Source: Thioalkalivibrio sp. K90mix
Lineage (GTDB): Bacteria > Pseudomonadota > Gammaproteobacteria > Ectothiorhodospirales > Ectothiorhodospiraceae
Direction: 5' to 3'
Length of the DNA stretch: 64,000 bases
Assembly: GCF_000025545.1 (NCBI RefSeq)
Contig: NC_013889.1
Span: 2,473,501 to 2,537,500, forward strand
Within the stretch, counting starts at the first letter, position 1. Each line of letters starts with the position of its first letter. The notes under the pieces were generated by a model, which ran no database searches, was not told the origin of the DNA, and saw only the letters and a list, made by a program, of their open reading frames with translations. This document shows positions 51,868 to 60,500 of the stretch, one piece after another. Position numbers and translations under genes: made by a program.

Positions 51868-52287
51868 TCAGCTTCCTGCCGGGCGAGTGTACTGGCGCAT
51901 CGCACCCAGGAGGTCATCCCGGGTGAAGGGCTTGGTCAGGTAATCCTCGGAGCCAACCACGCGGCCCTTGGCCTTGTCGAACACGCTGTCCTTGCTCGAC
52001 AGCATGATGATCGGCGTGGCCCGGAACCGTTTGTTGTTCTTGATCAGCGCGCAGGTCTGGTAGCCATCCAGACGCGGCATCATGACATCGATAAAAATGA
52101 TATCCGGGTTGGAGTTGGCCACCTTGGACAGGGCCTCGAAGCCATCCACGGCCGTAATGACGTCCGCACCGTGCTTTTGCAGCAAGGATTCGGCCGTGCG
52201 CCGAATGGTCTTGCTGTCATCGATGACCATGACTTTCAGCCCCTGAAACTCGGCAGCCGAGTCCGCTTCTGCCAATGCGTTCGCCAC
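51868..52287 (-). CDS. pilG: Response regulator PilG
   Basis: This 139-residue CheY-like receiver has VMVIDDSKTIRRTAESLL, phospho-acceptor D67 in IIFIDVMMPRLDGYQ and KPFTRDDLL. In Pseudomonas PilG promotes pilus extension and cAMP signalling to Vfr, the CRP homologue seen here at 4.5 kb. The start is a GTG at 52287 behind a GGGGGAG site; the longer reading to 52554 overlaps the divergent gshB and is rejected. It is the first gene of the Pil-Chp operon. Confidence 0.92.
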   Translation of the reverse strand: MANALAEADSAAEFQGLKVMVIDDSKTIRRTAESLLQKHGADVITAVDGFEALSKVANSNPDIIFIDVMMPRLDGYQTCALIKNNKRFRATPIIMLSSKDSVFDKAKGRVVGSEDYLTKPFTRDDLLGAMRQYTRPAGS

Positions 52288-52480
52288 CCTGCTCCCCCTG
52301 AAGGCTCTCTGCGCCCCCGAATCTATCGGAAGCTCGAGCCCGTGACAAACAGCACACAATGATATTGCCTGCCCCCGCGAGCAGCGCAAGGAGTAGAAGC
52401 GGCCCTGCCTCGACGGGGATCCATGAGCGCCGCAATGACATGGCATACTCGAGCCACATTCTGACACTGCGGAACCGCTC

Positions 52481-53422
52481 GTGGCGCATGACATCGCTGT
52501 CCTGATGGACCCCATCGCCGGCATCAAGCCCTGGAAGGACACCACCTTCGCCATGCTGCTCGCCGCCCAGGCACGCGGGCACCGCCTGCACTACCTGGAA
52601 CCCGGCGATCTGTGGATCGAAGAAGGGCGCGCATATGTCCGCAGCCGCCCGGTGGCGGTGCGCGACCAGCGCGAGGACTACTACACCCTGGGGCCCGAGC
52701 AAGAAGGCGACGCCAGTCGCTTCGATCTCCTGCTGATGCGCAAGGACCCGCCGTTCGACCTCGAATACATCTACGCCACCTACGCCCTGGACCTGGCCGA
52801 GCGTGACGGCGTGCGGGTAGTCAATCGGCCCGGGGCCCTGCGCGATGTAAACGAGAAGGCCTTCGCCACGCATTTTGTCGACTGCGGGCCGCCGACCCTG
52901 ATCACCCGCGACCGCGCGCGCATCCGCGCCTTCCTCGATCACCACGGCGACATCGTGGTCAAACCACTGGACGGCATGGGCGGGGCCTCGGTATTCCGCA
53001 TCCGCGAGGGCGACCCCAACCTCTCGGTCATCCTCGAGACCATGACCGAATTCGATCGGCGCACCATTGTCGCCCAGCGCTTCCTGCCGGAATACACCGC
53101 CGGCGACAAGCGCATCATCCTGATCGGGGGCGAACCCTACGACTATGCACTGGCACGAATCCCGGCCGAGGGCGAGACCCGGGCCAACCTGGCCGCCGGC
53201 GGGCGCGGCGAGGCCGTACCCCTGACCGATCGCGACCGCTGGATCTGCGCGCAGATCGCCCCCGAGCTCAAGCGCCGAGGCCTGGATTTCGTCGGTATCG
53301 ACGTGATCGGCGACTACCTGACCGAGATCAACGTGACCAGCCCCACCGGCGTACGCGAACTCGATGCCGCCTGCGGCGACGACCTCGCCGGCCAGTTCAT
53401 CGACTACCTGACCCACCCCTGA
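52481..53422 (+). CDS. gshB: Glutathione synthetase
   Basis: This ATP-grasp ligase joins gamma-glutamylcysteine to glycine. The 313-residue protein has IAVLMDPIAGIKPWKDTTFA, VVNRPGALRDVNEK, VVKPLDGMGGASVFRI, DKRIILIGGEPYDYALARIP and EINVTSPTGVREL. The start is a GTG at 52481. gshB diverges from pilG exactly as in Pseudomonas (PA0407-PA0408). The 193-bp gap 52288-52480 should contain promoters for both genes; I could not assign them. Confidence 0.95.
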   Translation: MAHDIAVLMDPIAGIKPWKDTTFAMLLAAQARGHRLHYLEPGDLWIEEGRAYVRSRPVAVRDQREDYYTLGPEQEGDASRFDLLLMRKDPPFDLEYIYATYALDLAERDGVRVVNRPGALRDVNEKAFATHFVDCGPPTLITRDRARIRAFLDHHGDIVVKPLDGMGGASVFRIREGDPNLSVILETMTEFDRRTIVAQRFLPEYTAGDKRIILIGGEPYDYALARIPAEGETRANLAAGGRGEAVPLTDRDRWICAQIAPELKRRGLDFVGIDVIGDYLTEINVTSPTGVRELDAACGDDLAGQFIDYLTHP

Positions 53423-53440
53423 TCCCGCGAGGTGATGCCC

Positions 53441-54493
53441 ATGCCGATCCCGTTTCTGCGCGCCCGCCAGGCCCTCGTCGGACCGATTCTGCTCGCCGCG
53501 CTGGCCCTGGCCGGCTGCGACCGCGACACGCCCGACACCGTGACCCTGAATTTCTTCGCCTTTGGCACGATCGTGGACGTCACGCTCTACCCCGCCGGGG
53601 CCTACGACCTGGAGGCGCTGGAATCCGAGCTGCAGGCCGAACTGGAGATCCTGCATACCTCCTGGCATGCCTGGGAGCCCGGATCACTCGGGCGCACCAA
53701 TGAACTGCTGGCGCTTCGGGCCGAGTTCAGCGCCCCGCCCTCTGTCCTGCCACTGATTGAACGTGGCAAGGAAATGGAAGAGCTGAGCGACGGCCTGTTC
53801 AACCCGGCGCTGGGCAAGCTGATCGCCGCCTGGGGCTTTCATCAGGACGAGCCCGAGGGCCCGCCACCGGACGACGAAACCCTGGAGGCGCTGCTCGAAG
53901 ATCCGCCCAGCATGCGCGACGTCGAGCGCAATGGGGTACGTCTGCGCGGCCAGCACGCGGACCTGCAGCTGGATTTCGGGGGGCTCGCCAAGGGCCTCGC
54001 CGTCGAACGCATGCTCGACCTGCTGCAGGACCAGGGTGTGGAGGCCGCGATCTTCAACGCCGGTGGCGACCTGATGACCCTCGGGCGCCCCACGGATCGG
54101 GCCTGGCAGGTCGCGATCCGCCACCCGCAGGGTGGCATTCTCGGGAGTATCGAGCTTGATGCAGGCGAAGCACTGTTCAGCTCCGGCGACTACGAGCGCG
54201 GCTACGAATGGGACGGCGAACACATCCACCATGTAATCGACCCGCGCAGCGGACGCCCCAGTAGAGACGTTCACGGCGCGACCGTGCTGCACAGCGACCC
54301 TGCCCTGGCCGATGCCGCCGCGACCACGCTGATGATCGCCGGCCCCGAGGAATGGCCGCGCTATGCCCGCAAGATGGGTATCGAGGCCGCCCTGGTGGTG
54401 CTCGACGATCGCATCGAGGCAACCCCGGCGATGGTCGAACGGGTGCGCATGGAAGACAGCCAGCCCGCGCTCGAGGAGCGCGCTCTGCCGTGA
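53441..54493 (+). CDS. apbE: FAD:protein FMN transferase, lipoprotein
   Basis: ApbE attaches FMN through a phosphoester bond to Thr/Ser residues of redox proteins outside the cytoplasm. The 350-residue protein is a predicted lipoprotein (lipobox LALAGC, lipid Cys near residue 23 or so), followed by the ApbE fold: FAFGTIVDVTLY, DFGGLAKGLAVERML, IFNAGGDLMTLGRP, HHVIDPRSGRPS and ADAAATTLMIAG. The ATG at 53441 has GAGG eight bases upstream; GTG/ATG at 53432/53435 are too close to it. Typical clients (Rnf or Nqr) are not in the window. Confidence 0.9.
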   Translation: MPIPFLRARQALVGPILLAALALAGCDRDTPDTVTLNFFAFGTIVDVTLYPAGAYDLEALESELQAELEILHTSWHAWEPGSLGRTNELLALRAEFSAPPSVLPLIERGKEMEELSDGLFNPALGKLIAAWGFHQDEPEGPPPDDETLEALLEDPPSMRDVERNGVRLRGQHADLQLDFGGLAKGLAVERMLDLLQDQGVEAAIFNAGGDLMTLGRPTDRAWQVAIRHPQGGILGSIELDAGEALFSSGDYERGYEWDGEHIHHVIDPRSGRPSRDVHGATVLHSDPALADAAATTLMIAGPEEWPRYARKMGIEAALVVLDDRIEATPAMVERVRMEDSQPALEERALP

Positions 54494-54864
54494 CGTTTTC
54501 CCATCTGCGCTGGGGCGACGGGCTGATCGCCGCCCTGGCCAGCGCCACAGTGGTCGCGGCCTTTGTCCTTGCCTACCTGCCGGATACGGAGGCCTCCATG
54601 CTGGTCATCACCCAGACCGGCGAGCCGCCACGGCAGGAACCCCTGGACCGCACCCGCGAAATCGAGATCCACGGCCCGGCCGGCATCACCCGCGTGCAGA
54701 TCGAGCCGGGCAGGGCGCGCTGCGCCGAATCCCCCGGCACGCGCAACATCTGCGAGAACAGCGGCTGGCTGCAGCGCCACGGCGAGGTCGCGGTCAGCCT
54801 CCCCAACCGGCTGACCCTGCAGGTCCAGGGTCGCGGCCCCAGCCATGACAGCCTTCACTACTGA
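54490..54864 (+). CDS. NusG domain II-like membrane-anchored protein
   Basis: This 124-residue protein has one N-terminal membrane helix (about 11-32) and an extracytoplasmic beta domain of the NusG_II type (TREIEIHGPAGITRVQIEPG, RARCAESPGTRNICENSGW, VAVSLPNRLTLQV). Two Cys in CAESPGTRNIC are conserved-looking and could form a disulfide or bind a ligand. Proteins of this kind are repeatedly found with ApbE and Gx transporters. The GTG start shares GTGA with apbE, and the end overlaps the next gene by 20 bp. Confidence 0.75.
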   Translation: MTFSHLRWGDGLIAALASATVVAAFVLAYLPDTEASMLVITQTGEPPRQEPLDRTREIEIHGPAGITRVQIEPGRARCAESPGTRNICENSGWLQRHGEVAVSLPNRLTLQVQGRGPSHDSLHY

Positions 54865-55417
54865 GCCCGGCGTGACCATCTCCACCCCCGACACTTTGAC
54901 ACAACGCGACCGCACCATTGCCGCGCTGGCCGCCATCGCCATCGGTGTCCAGGTCCTGGAGGCGGCGATCCCGAGCCCGGTGCCTGGTATCAAGCCGGGG
55001 CTGGCGAACATCGTGACCCTGATCGCCCTGCTCACTCTGGGCTGGCGCGCGGCGGTCGCGGTCACCCTCATCCGGGTCGTCGGCGCCGCCCTGCTGCTCG
55101 GCACGCTGCTGAGCCCCGCCTTCTGGCTGTCGCTGGCCGGGGCCCTGGCCGCCCTGGCCGCGCTCGGTCTGCTGCGCCCACTGGCGCCACGCCATATCGG
55201 CGCGCTGGGCCTCGCCATCGCCGCCGCGATGGCGCACATCACCGGTCAGTTCCTGCTGGCCTGGGGCGTGATCATCCCGCACCCGAACCTGCCACTGGTG
55301 CTACCCCCACTATTGCTGGCCGCCCTGATTGCCGGCAGCGTGACCGGTATACTGGCCGCACACGTGCTCGCAGACCCCCGGATCCAGCGCCATGTCCGTC
55401 TCGCACGGCACCCTTGA
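54845..55417 (+). CDS. Gx transporter family membrane protein
   Basis: This 190-residue polytopic protein (five to six helices) belongs to the Gx transporter family, once called heptaprenyl diphosphate synthase component I. The typical stretch is SPVPGIKPGLANIVTLIALL. The family looks like an ECF S-component and is usually encoded with apbE and NusG_II, so it may move a flavin or related compound; this is inference. It overlaps the genes before and after it by 20 and 26 bp, giving very tight coupling. Confidence 0.78.
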   Translation: MTAFTTEPGVTISTPDTLTQRDRTIAALAAIAIGVQVLEAAIPSPVPGIKPGLANIVTLIALLTLGWRAAVAVTLIRVVGAALLLGTLLSPAFWLSLAGALAALAALGLLRPLAPRHIGALGLAIAAAMAHITGQFLLAWGVIIPHPNLPLVLPPLLLAALIAGSVTGILAAHVLADPRIQRHVRLARHP

Positions 55418-56324
55418 ACCCGAATCTCCGCAGCGTCGCGGCCAGCTGGGCCCGATGCTGTTTCTGGCCGTGGTCGCGCATGCCCTGATCATCCTCGGCA
55501 TCGGCTTCGCCGTTGACCCACTGGACACGCCTTCCCGCGAGCCCCTGGACGTGACCTGGGTGACCGACCCGGACGCACAGGAGCCAGAGCCGGAAGAGGT
55601 CGAGCGCATCGCCACCGAGGACCAGGCCGCCAGCGGCGAAGGCGAGGAGGTGCAGGAGGCGCTGTCGCCGGAGGCCGAGGCCGAAGGCATCGGCGAACCG
55701 GAGCCCGAGGGGGTCGAGGCCCCGCTGCCGGACGCGGGGCCGCTGGTCATGGAGCCCGCCCAGCCGGAACCCGAACCGGAGCCCGAGGCCGTGGAGGCCG
55801 AGACGGACGAAGCCGCGCCGACAGCCCCCGAAGTCGCCGAACCCGAACCGATCGAGTCCCCTCAGGCGGAGGAACGCCCGTCGGCCGCCGCGCTGATGAA
55901 CCGGGGCCTGGACACCGCGCGCGCGGCCCCGGCCGAGGAGCGCCGCGAATTCTCCACCCGCGCCACCCGCACCCGCTACCTCGACAGCCTCGCCGCGCGC
56001 AGCGCGCCGGAGGCCGCGTATCTGCAGGCCTGGATCAACAAGGTCGAGCGCGTCGGCAACCTGAACTACCCCGACGAGGCCCGCCGCCGGGGCCTGTCCG
56101 GCACACTGGTGCTGTCGGTGCGCCTGAACCCGGATGGCGAGCTGATGGATATCGAGATCGCCCGCAGTTCCGGCGAGCCGGTGCTGGACCAGGCCGCGAT
56201 GCGCATTGTGGAGCTGGCCGCCCCTTATGCCCCCTTCACCGAGCAGATGCGCGAGGAATATGACGAACTCGTGATCACCCGGACCTGGGCCTTCCGCCGC
56301 GACCAGATGGAGCAGATTCGGTAG
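55392..56324 (+). CDS. TonB-like energy transducer (TonB3-like)
   Basis: This 310-residue protein has an N-terminal membrane anchor (about 21-41), a long acidic Pro/Glu/Ala linker (about 55-160), and a TonB C-terminal domain (about 220-310) with YPDEARRRGLSGTLVLSVRL and GELMDIEIARSSG. In Pseudomonas the gene at this place (PA0406, tonB3) is needed for twitching motility. Its acidic EPEPE linker replaces the usual PK repeats. No exbB/exbD genes are nearby. Confidence 0.85.
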   Translation: MSVSHGTLEPESPQRRGQLGPMLFLAVVAHALIILGIGFAVDPLDTPSREPLDVTWVTDPDAQEPEPEEVERIATEDQAASGEGEEVQEALSPEAEAEGIGEPEPEGVEAPLPDAGPLVMEPAQPEPEPEPEAVEAETDEAAPTAPEVAEPEPIESPQAEERPSAAALMNRGLDTARAAPAEERREFSTRATRTRYLDSLAARSAPEAAYLQAWINKVERVGNLNYPDEARRRGLSGTLVLSVRLNPDGELMDIEIARSSGEPVLDQAAMRIVELAAPYAPFTEQMREEYDELVITRTWAFRRDQMEQIR

Positions 56325-56371
56325 GCCCCGGGTTCCTTGCGGCATAACGGAGCAGCGCCGATACTGAACAC

Positions 56372-56950
56372 ATGACGCAAGCCCCTTCCAGCTCGAGCGC
56401 GGCCAGCCTGCGCGATCACTTCCTGATCGCGATGCCGAGCCTGAACGATGGCTACTTCAGCCATGCGGTCACCTACATCTGCGACCACGACGCCGAAGGG
56501 GCCCTGGGGCTGGTCATCAACCAGCCCACCGAGTTGTCGCTGCGCGACCTGCTGCAGCACGTCGATCTCGAGCCTCGCGACGAGCTGCCGGAGATCCCGG
56601 TCTACCGGGGCGGCCCGGTCCAGCCCGAGCACGGCTTCGTGCTGCACACTGGAAAGCCCGAGTGGCGGGGCAGCCAGCCCATAACCGACTCCATCGTACT
56701 GACCACCTCGCGCGACATCCTGGAGGCCATCAACGAGGGCCGCGGCCCGCACCGCGTCCTCATCGCCCTGGGACACGCCGGCTGGGGGCCGGGGCAACTC
56801 GAGAGCGAACTGGCCGATAACGCCTGGCTGACCACCCGCGCCAATGCCGACATCCTGTTCGACCACCCCAGCGCCGAGCGCTGGGCCGGGGCGGCCAAGC
56901 TGATCGGCATCGACGTCAACCTGATCAGCTCCGCGCCCGGCCACGCCTGA
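56372..56950 (+). CDS. UPF0301/YqgE (AlgH) family protein
   Basis: This 192-residue cytoplasmic protein of the YqgE/AlgH family has the typical FLIAMPSLNDGYFSHAVTYI, GALGLVINQPTEL, YRGGPVQPEHGFVLH and LGHAGWGPGQLESEL. Its biochemical role is unknown; in Pseudomonas it was linked to alginate regulation. It almost always precedes ruvX, as here. Confidence 0.92.
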   Translation: MTQAPSSSSAASLRDHFLIAMPSLNDGYFSHAVTYICDHDAEGALGLVINQPTELSLRDLLQHVDLEPRDELPEIPVYRGGPVQPEHGFVLHTGKPEWRGSQPITDSIVLTTSRDILEAINEGRGPHRVLIALGHAGWGPGQLESELADNAWLTTRANADILFDHPSAERWAGAAKLIGIDVNLISSAPGHA

Positions 56951-56968
56951 GGCGGGCCCGGCAACGTC

Positions 56969-57361
56969 ATGGGGCTTCTGGCCTTCGACTACGGCCGCCG
57001 GCGGATCGGGATCGCAGTGGGCGAGGAACTGACCGGCGCGGCGCGCGGGCTGCGCACACTCAACACCGATTCACCGGAGCTGTGGCCCGTGATCGACAGG
57101 CTCGTAAGCGAGTGGGCGCCCGAGGGCTTTGTCGTCGGCTGGCCCACCCAGGCGGACGGCAAACCCACCCCGCTGGCGAAACGCATTCGCGCGTTCGGGG
57201 CCGCCCTCGAAGCGCGCTACAACCAACCGGTATACTGGTACGACGAGCATCTGACATCGCACCTGGCCCGCGAGCGCAGCGGGCGGGGACGCCACGACCC
57301 GGGGCTGGATGCCCACGCTGCCGCGGTCATCCTCGAAGGCTGGTTTCAGGAGAACGCATGA
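56969..57361 (+). CDS. ruvX: Putative pre-16S rRNA nuclease / Holliday junction resolvase YqgF
   Basis: This 130-residue RNase H-fold nuclease has [18 protein letters not shown] (first Asp), [13 protein letters not shown] and [13 protein letters not shown] with the further acidic residues. In E. coli YqgF it trims the 5' end of 16S rRNA, and Holliday-junction resolution was also proposed. It overlaps pyrR by four bases. Confidence 0.92.
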   Translation: MGLLAFDYGRRRIGIAVGEELTGAARGLRTLNTDSPELWPVIDRLVSEWAPEGFVVGWPTQADGKPTPLAKRIRAFGAALEARYNQPVYWYDEHLTSHLARERSGRGRHDPGLDAHAAAVILEGWFQENA

Positions 57362-57882
57362 AGACGCCGGACGTCCCAACCCTGCTCGACCGCATGGCCG
57401 ACCAGACGCGCCAGTACCTGGCCAGGCACGACATCGACAACCCGATGGTGGTCGGCATCCACTCCGGTGGAGTCTGGATCGCCGAGCACCTGCGCGAGCG
57501 CCTCGGGGTGGAGAGGCCGCTGGGCAAGCTGGATATCAGCTTCTACCGCGACGACTTCTCGCGCATCGGCATGCATCCACAGGTCCGCCCGTCCGAGCTC
57601 CCGGAGGACCTGGACGGCGTGCATGTCCTGCTGGTGGACGATGTGCTCTACACCGGGCGCACGATCCGCGCCGCCCTGAACGAACTGTTCGACTACGGGC
57701 GCCCCGCCTCGGTCACCCTCGCCGTGCTGGTCGAGCGCGACGGGCGCGAACTGCCGATCGCCGCCGCGATCGTCGGGGAACACATGGAGCTCGGCACCCG
57801 CGAGCAGATCAAGCTGCGCGGCCCCGAACCCCTGCGCCTGGAGCGCGTCACCCTGGAGACCGATGGGGACGCCGACGCATGA
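57358..57882 (+). CDS. pyrR: PyrR-type uracil phosphoribosyltransferase / regulator
   Basis: This 174-residue PRTase has the PRPP loop [18 protein letters not shown], the flexible-loop region [14 protein letters not shown] and [15 protein letters not shown]. In Gram-positive bacteria PyrR binds pyr mRNA to cause attenuation; in gammaproteobacteria it may act mainly as an enzyme, and I see no PyrR-type anti-antiterminator near the pyr genes. ATGA overlaps join it to ruvX and pyrB. Confidence 0.9.
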   Translation: MKTPDVPTLLDRMADQTRQYLARHDIDNPMVVGIHSGGVWIAEHLRERLGVERPLGKLDISFYRDDFSRIGMHPQVRPSELPEDLDGVHVLLVDDVLYTGRTIRAALNELFDYGRPASVTLAVLVERDGRELPIAAAIVGEHMELGTREQIKLRGPEPLRLERVTLETDGDADA

Positions 57883-58901
57883 GCGATACCGTGGACACCC
57901 CGGTCCTGGCCGGGGCCACCCGCCTGCCGGAACCGGGCCCGTTGCCCAATCACCTGCAGCTGACCGATGACGGCCAGCTGCGCCACCTGCTGACCATCGA
58001 GGGCCTCAACCGCGATCTCCTGAACGAGATCCTGGATACCGCCGAGTCGTTCGCGAACATGAACGAGAAGGCAGTGAAGAAGGTCCCGCTGCTGCGCGGC
58101 AAGACCATCGTCAATCTGTTCTTCGAGGCCAGCACCCGCACCCGCACCACCTTCGAACTGGCCGCCAAGCGCCTGTCCGCGGACGTACTCAACATCAACA
58201 TCAGCACTTCCTCGGCGGTCAAGGGCGAAAGCCTGCTGGATACCCTGCGCAACCTCGAGGCGATGAACGTGGACATGTTCGTGGTACGCCACGAGGAGAG
58301 CGGGACCGCGCATTTCATCGCCCGCCATGTCGCCCCCGGCATCAGCGTGCTGAACGCCGGCGACGGCCGCCACGCGCACCCCACCCAGGCGTTGCTGGAC
58401 ATGTTCACCATCCGCCGGCACAAGGGCGACTTCACCAAGCTGAAGGTCGCGATCGTGGGCGACATCCTGCACTCGCGCGTCGCGCGCTCGCAGATCCACG
58501 CGCTCAACATCCTGCAGACCGGCGAAGTACGTGTGGTCGCACCCTGTTCGCTGTTGCCGGCGAATGTCGACCAACTCGGCGTGCACGTCTACAACGACCT
58601 CGACGCCGGCCTGAAGGACGTCGACGTGATCATCATGCTGCGTCTGCAGCGCGAGCGCATGGAGCACGCCCATCTGCCCTCCGAGCACGAGTACTACCAG
58701 CTGTTCGGCCTGACCTCGCGCCGTCTGCAACTGGCGCACCCCACCTGCCTGGTGATGCACCCGGGCCCGGCGAATCGCGGCGTGGAGATCGAGTCCGCGG
58801 TGGCGGACGGGCCGCACTCGGTGATCCTGCAGCAGGTGACCTACGGCATCTCGGTCCGCCAGGCCGTGATGTCCATGGTGATGGGGGCGCATCAGTCGTG
58901 A
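57879..58901 (+). CDS. pyrB: Aspartate carbamoyltransferase catalytic chain
   Basis: This enzyme joins carbamoyl phosphate and aspartate in pyrimidine synthesis. The 340-residue protein is of the Pseudomonas class A type, with an N-terminal extension of about 35 residues. The carbamoyl phosphate loop is [16 protein letters not shown]; other motifs are [26 protein letters not shown] and [12 protein letters not shown]. Class A ATCases form a dodecamer with the inactive dihydroorotase-like PyrC', encoded immediately downstream (ATGA overlap). Confidence 0.96.
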   Translation: MSDTVDTPVLAGATRLPEPGPLPNHLQLTDDGQLRHLLTIEGLNRDLLNEILDTAESFANMNEKAVKKVPLLRGKTIVNLFFEASTRTRTTFELAAKRLSADVLNINISTSSAVKGESLLDTLRNLEAMNVDMFVVRHEESGTAHFIARHVAPGISVLNAGDGRHAHPTQALLDMFTIRRHKGDFTKLKVAIVGDILHSRVARSQIHALNILQTGEVRVVAPCSLLPANVDQLGVHVYNDLDAGLKDVDVIIMLRLQRERMEHAHLPSEHEYYQLFGLTSRRLQLAHPTCLVMHPGPANRGVEIESAVADGPHSVILQQVTYGISVRQAVMSMVMGAHQS

Positions 58902-60193
58902 GTGTACTGATCGAAAATGTACGAATCATCGATCCGGCGGACGACTACGACGCGGTCGGGGCGCTCTGCGTGCAGGGCGCCGAGATCCTGGCGCGGGGCC
59001 AGATACCGGACGGCTTCGAGCCACGCCGGCGCATTGATGGCAGCGGGCTGTGGGTGTTCCCCGGCCTGATCGACCTGTCCGCGCGTATGCGCGAGCCCGG
59101 CGAGGAGCACAAGGCCACCATCGCCAGCGAGACGCTGGCCGCTGCACGCGGGGGCATCACCAGCGTCGTGATTCCCCCGGATACCGATCCGCCAATCGAC
59201 TCCCCGGCCGAGATCGAACTGATTGCGCGCCGCGCACGGCAGGCCTGCGGCGTACGGGTCTATACGCTGGGCGCTCTGACACAACGTCTGGAGGGGCAGC
59301 AGCTGGCCGAGATGGCGGCGCTGCAGCAGGCGGGGGCCCGCGGTGTGAGCAATGCCCACAAGCCGCTGGCCAGCCTGCTGGTGCTGCGCCGAGCTCTGGA
59401 GTACGCGACCACCTTCGGCCTGACGATCGTGCTGCCCGCCCAGGACCTGTCGCTGACCGGCTCGGGCTGCATGCACGAGGGCGCCGTCTCCACACGCCTG
59501 GGCCTGTCCGGGATCCCGGAAGCCGCAGAGACCGCCGCGCTGGGCGCCATCCTGGCCCTGGTCGAACAGACCGGGGCGCGCGTGCATGTCGCGCGCCTGT
59601 CGACGCGCCGCGGGGCCGAGATGATCGCCAAGGCACGCGCCGAGGGACTGCCGATCACCGCCGACGTCGCTGCCCACCAGTTGTTCCTGACCGAGGTCGA
59701 TGTGGCCGAATACGACCCGAACGGCCATGTGATTCCGCCGCTGCGGGCCCAGCGCGACCGCGACGGTCTGCGCGCGGCCGTCGCGCGCGGCGAGATCAGC
59801 GCCATTTGCTCGGACCACCAGCCGCACGAGGCGGACGCCAAGCTGGGGCCGTTCGCCGGAACCGAACCGGGCATCTCGGCCCTGGAGACCCTGCTACCTC
59901 TGACCCTGCGCCTGGTCGAGGATGGCCTGCTGAGTCTGGGCGAGGCGCTGGCGCGCGTGACCTCCGGACCTGCCGAGATCCTGGACTTCGAACAGGGCCG
60001 ACTGGGCGCCGGCGCGCGGGCCGATTTCGTGCTGTACGATCCCACCGCGCTGCAGGAGATGCGCAAGCAGGACTGGCTGAGCACCGGGCGCAACTCGCCG
60101 TTTTTCGGCTGGACCTTCACCGGCCAGGTTCGCGAGACCTGGGTGGCGGGCCGCCCAGCCTGGACCCAGCCCACTGAGGGAAACACTGAATAA
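58898..60193 (+). CDS. pyrC': Inactive dihydroorotase homologue PyrC' (PyrX)
   Basis: This 431-residue amidohydrolase-fold protein is dihydroorotase-like but seems to lack catalysis: the zinc motif D-x-H-x-H is D59-L-S61-A-R63 in [14 protein letters not shown], so both His are gone. The MPNT-type motif is replaced by PPDTDPP. The later [15 protein letters not shown] segment is kept. In Pseudomonas such a protein has a structural role in the ATCase dodecamer, and an active pyrC lies elsewhere. Its last four codons and stop lie in the terminal arm of a MITE-like element. Confidence 0.88.
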   Translation: MSVLIENVRIIDPADDYDAVGALCVQGAEILARGQIPDGFEPRRRIDGSGLWVFPGLIDLSARMREPGEEHKATIASETLAAARGGITSVVIPPDTDPPIDSPAEIELIARRARQACGVRVYTLGALTQRLEGQQLAEMAALQQAGARGVSNAHKPLASLLVLRRALEYATTFGLTIVLPAQDLSLTGSGCMHEGAVSTRLGLSGIPEAAETAALGAILALVEQTGARVHVARLSTRRGAEMIAKARAEGLPITADVAAHQLFLTEVDVAEYDPNGHVIPPLRAQRDRDGLRAAVARGEISAICSDHQPHEADAKLGPFAGTEPGISALETLLPLTLRLVEDGLLSLGEALARVTSGPAEILDFEQGRLGAGARADFVLYDPTALQEMRKQDWLSTGRNSPFFGWTFTGQVRETWVAGRPAWTQPTEGNTE

Positions 60194-60487
60194 TGTACAC
60201 GCTCGCGTTGGTACCCCAGGTTGTCCGAGACAAGGCGCGTCGTGCAGCGGGTAGTGGTTCTACCCGCCCGTTCTTGACTGGTTCGGGGCGCAACGCAGGA
60301 TCGGGGAACCTGGGGTACCAACCCCACAAGCCATTAAAGCAGGGGCTCGGCCGCCCGTTGTTATCAAGAACGGGCGCGCGCACGGCGTTGCGGCTCCCCC
60401 GTGCAGAGTCACTGCACGGCGGTCACCGCGCCTTGTTCGCACGCAAAAGCGACTCGAGCGCGAGCGTGTACATTATCCAGTGTTTCC
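60179..60487. mobile_element. MITE-like palindromic element, copy 2 (309 bp)
   Basis: The terminal arms are 29-bp inverted repeats (GGAAACACTGAATAATGTAC onward) with one mismatch. The body shares with copy 1 the ACCCCAGGTT/AACCTGGGGT pair, the GACAAGGCGCG/CGCGCCTTGTTC pair, the short GGTAGTGGTTCTACC palindrome and the CGCACGCAAAAGCGACTCGA block. It also has an extra CCCGTTCTTGA/TCAAGAACGGG pair. The flanks are CTGAG and CTAAG, a poor duplication. It lies between pyrC' and pyrK and fills the whole 307-bp gap apart from the pyrK ribosome region. Confidence 0.7.
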
Positions 60488-60500
60488 CTAAGGACACCGC

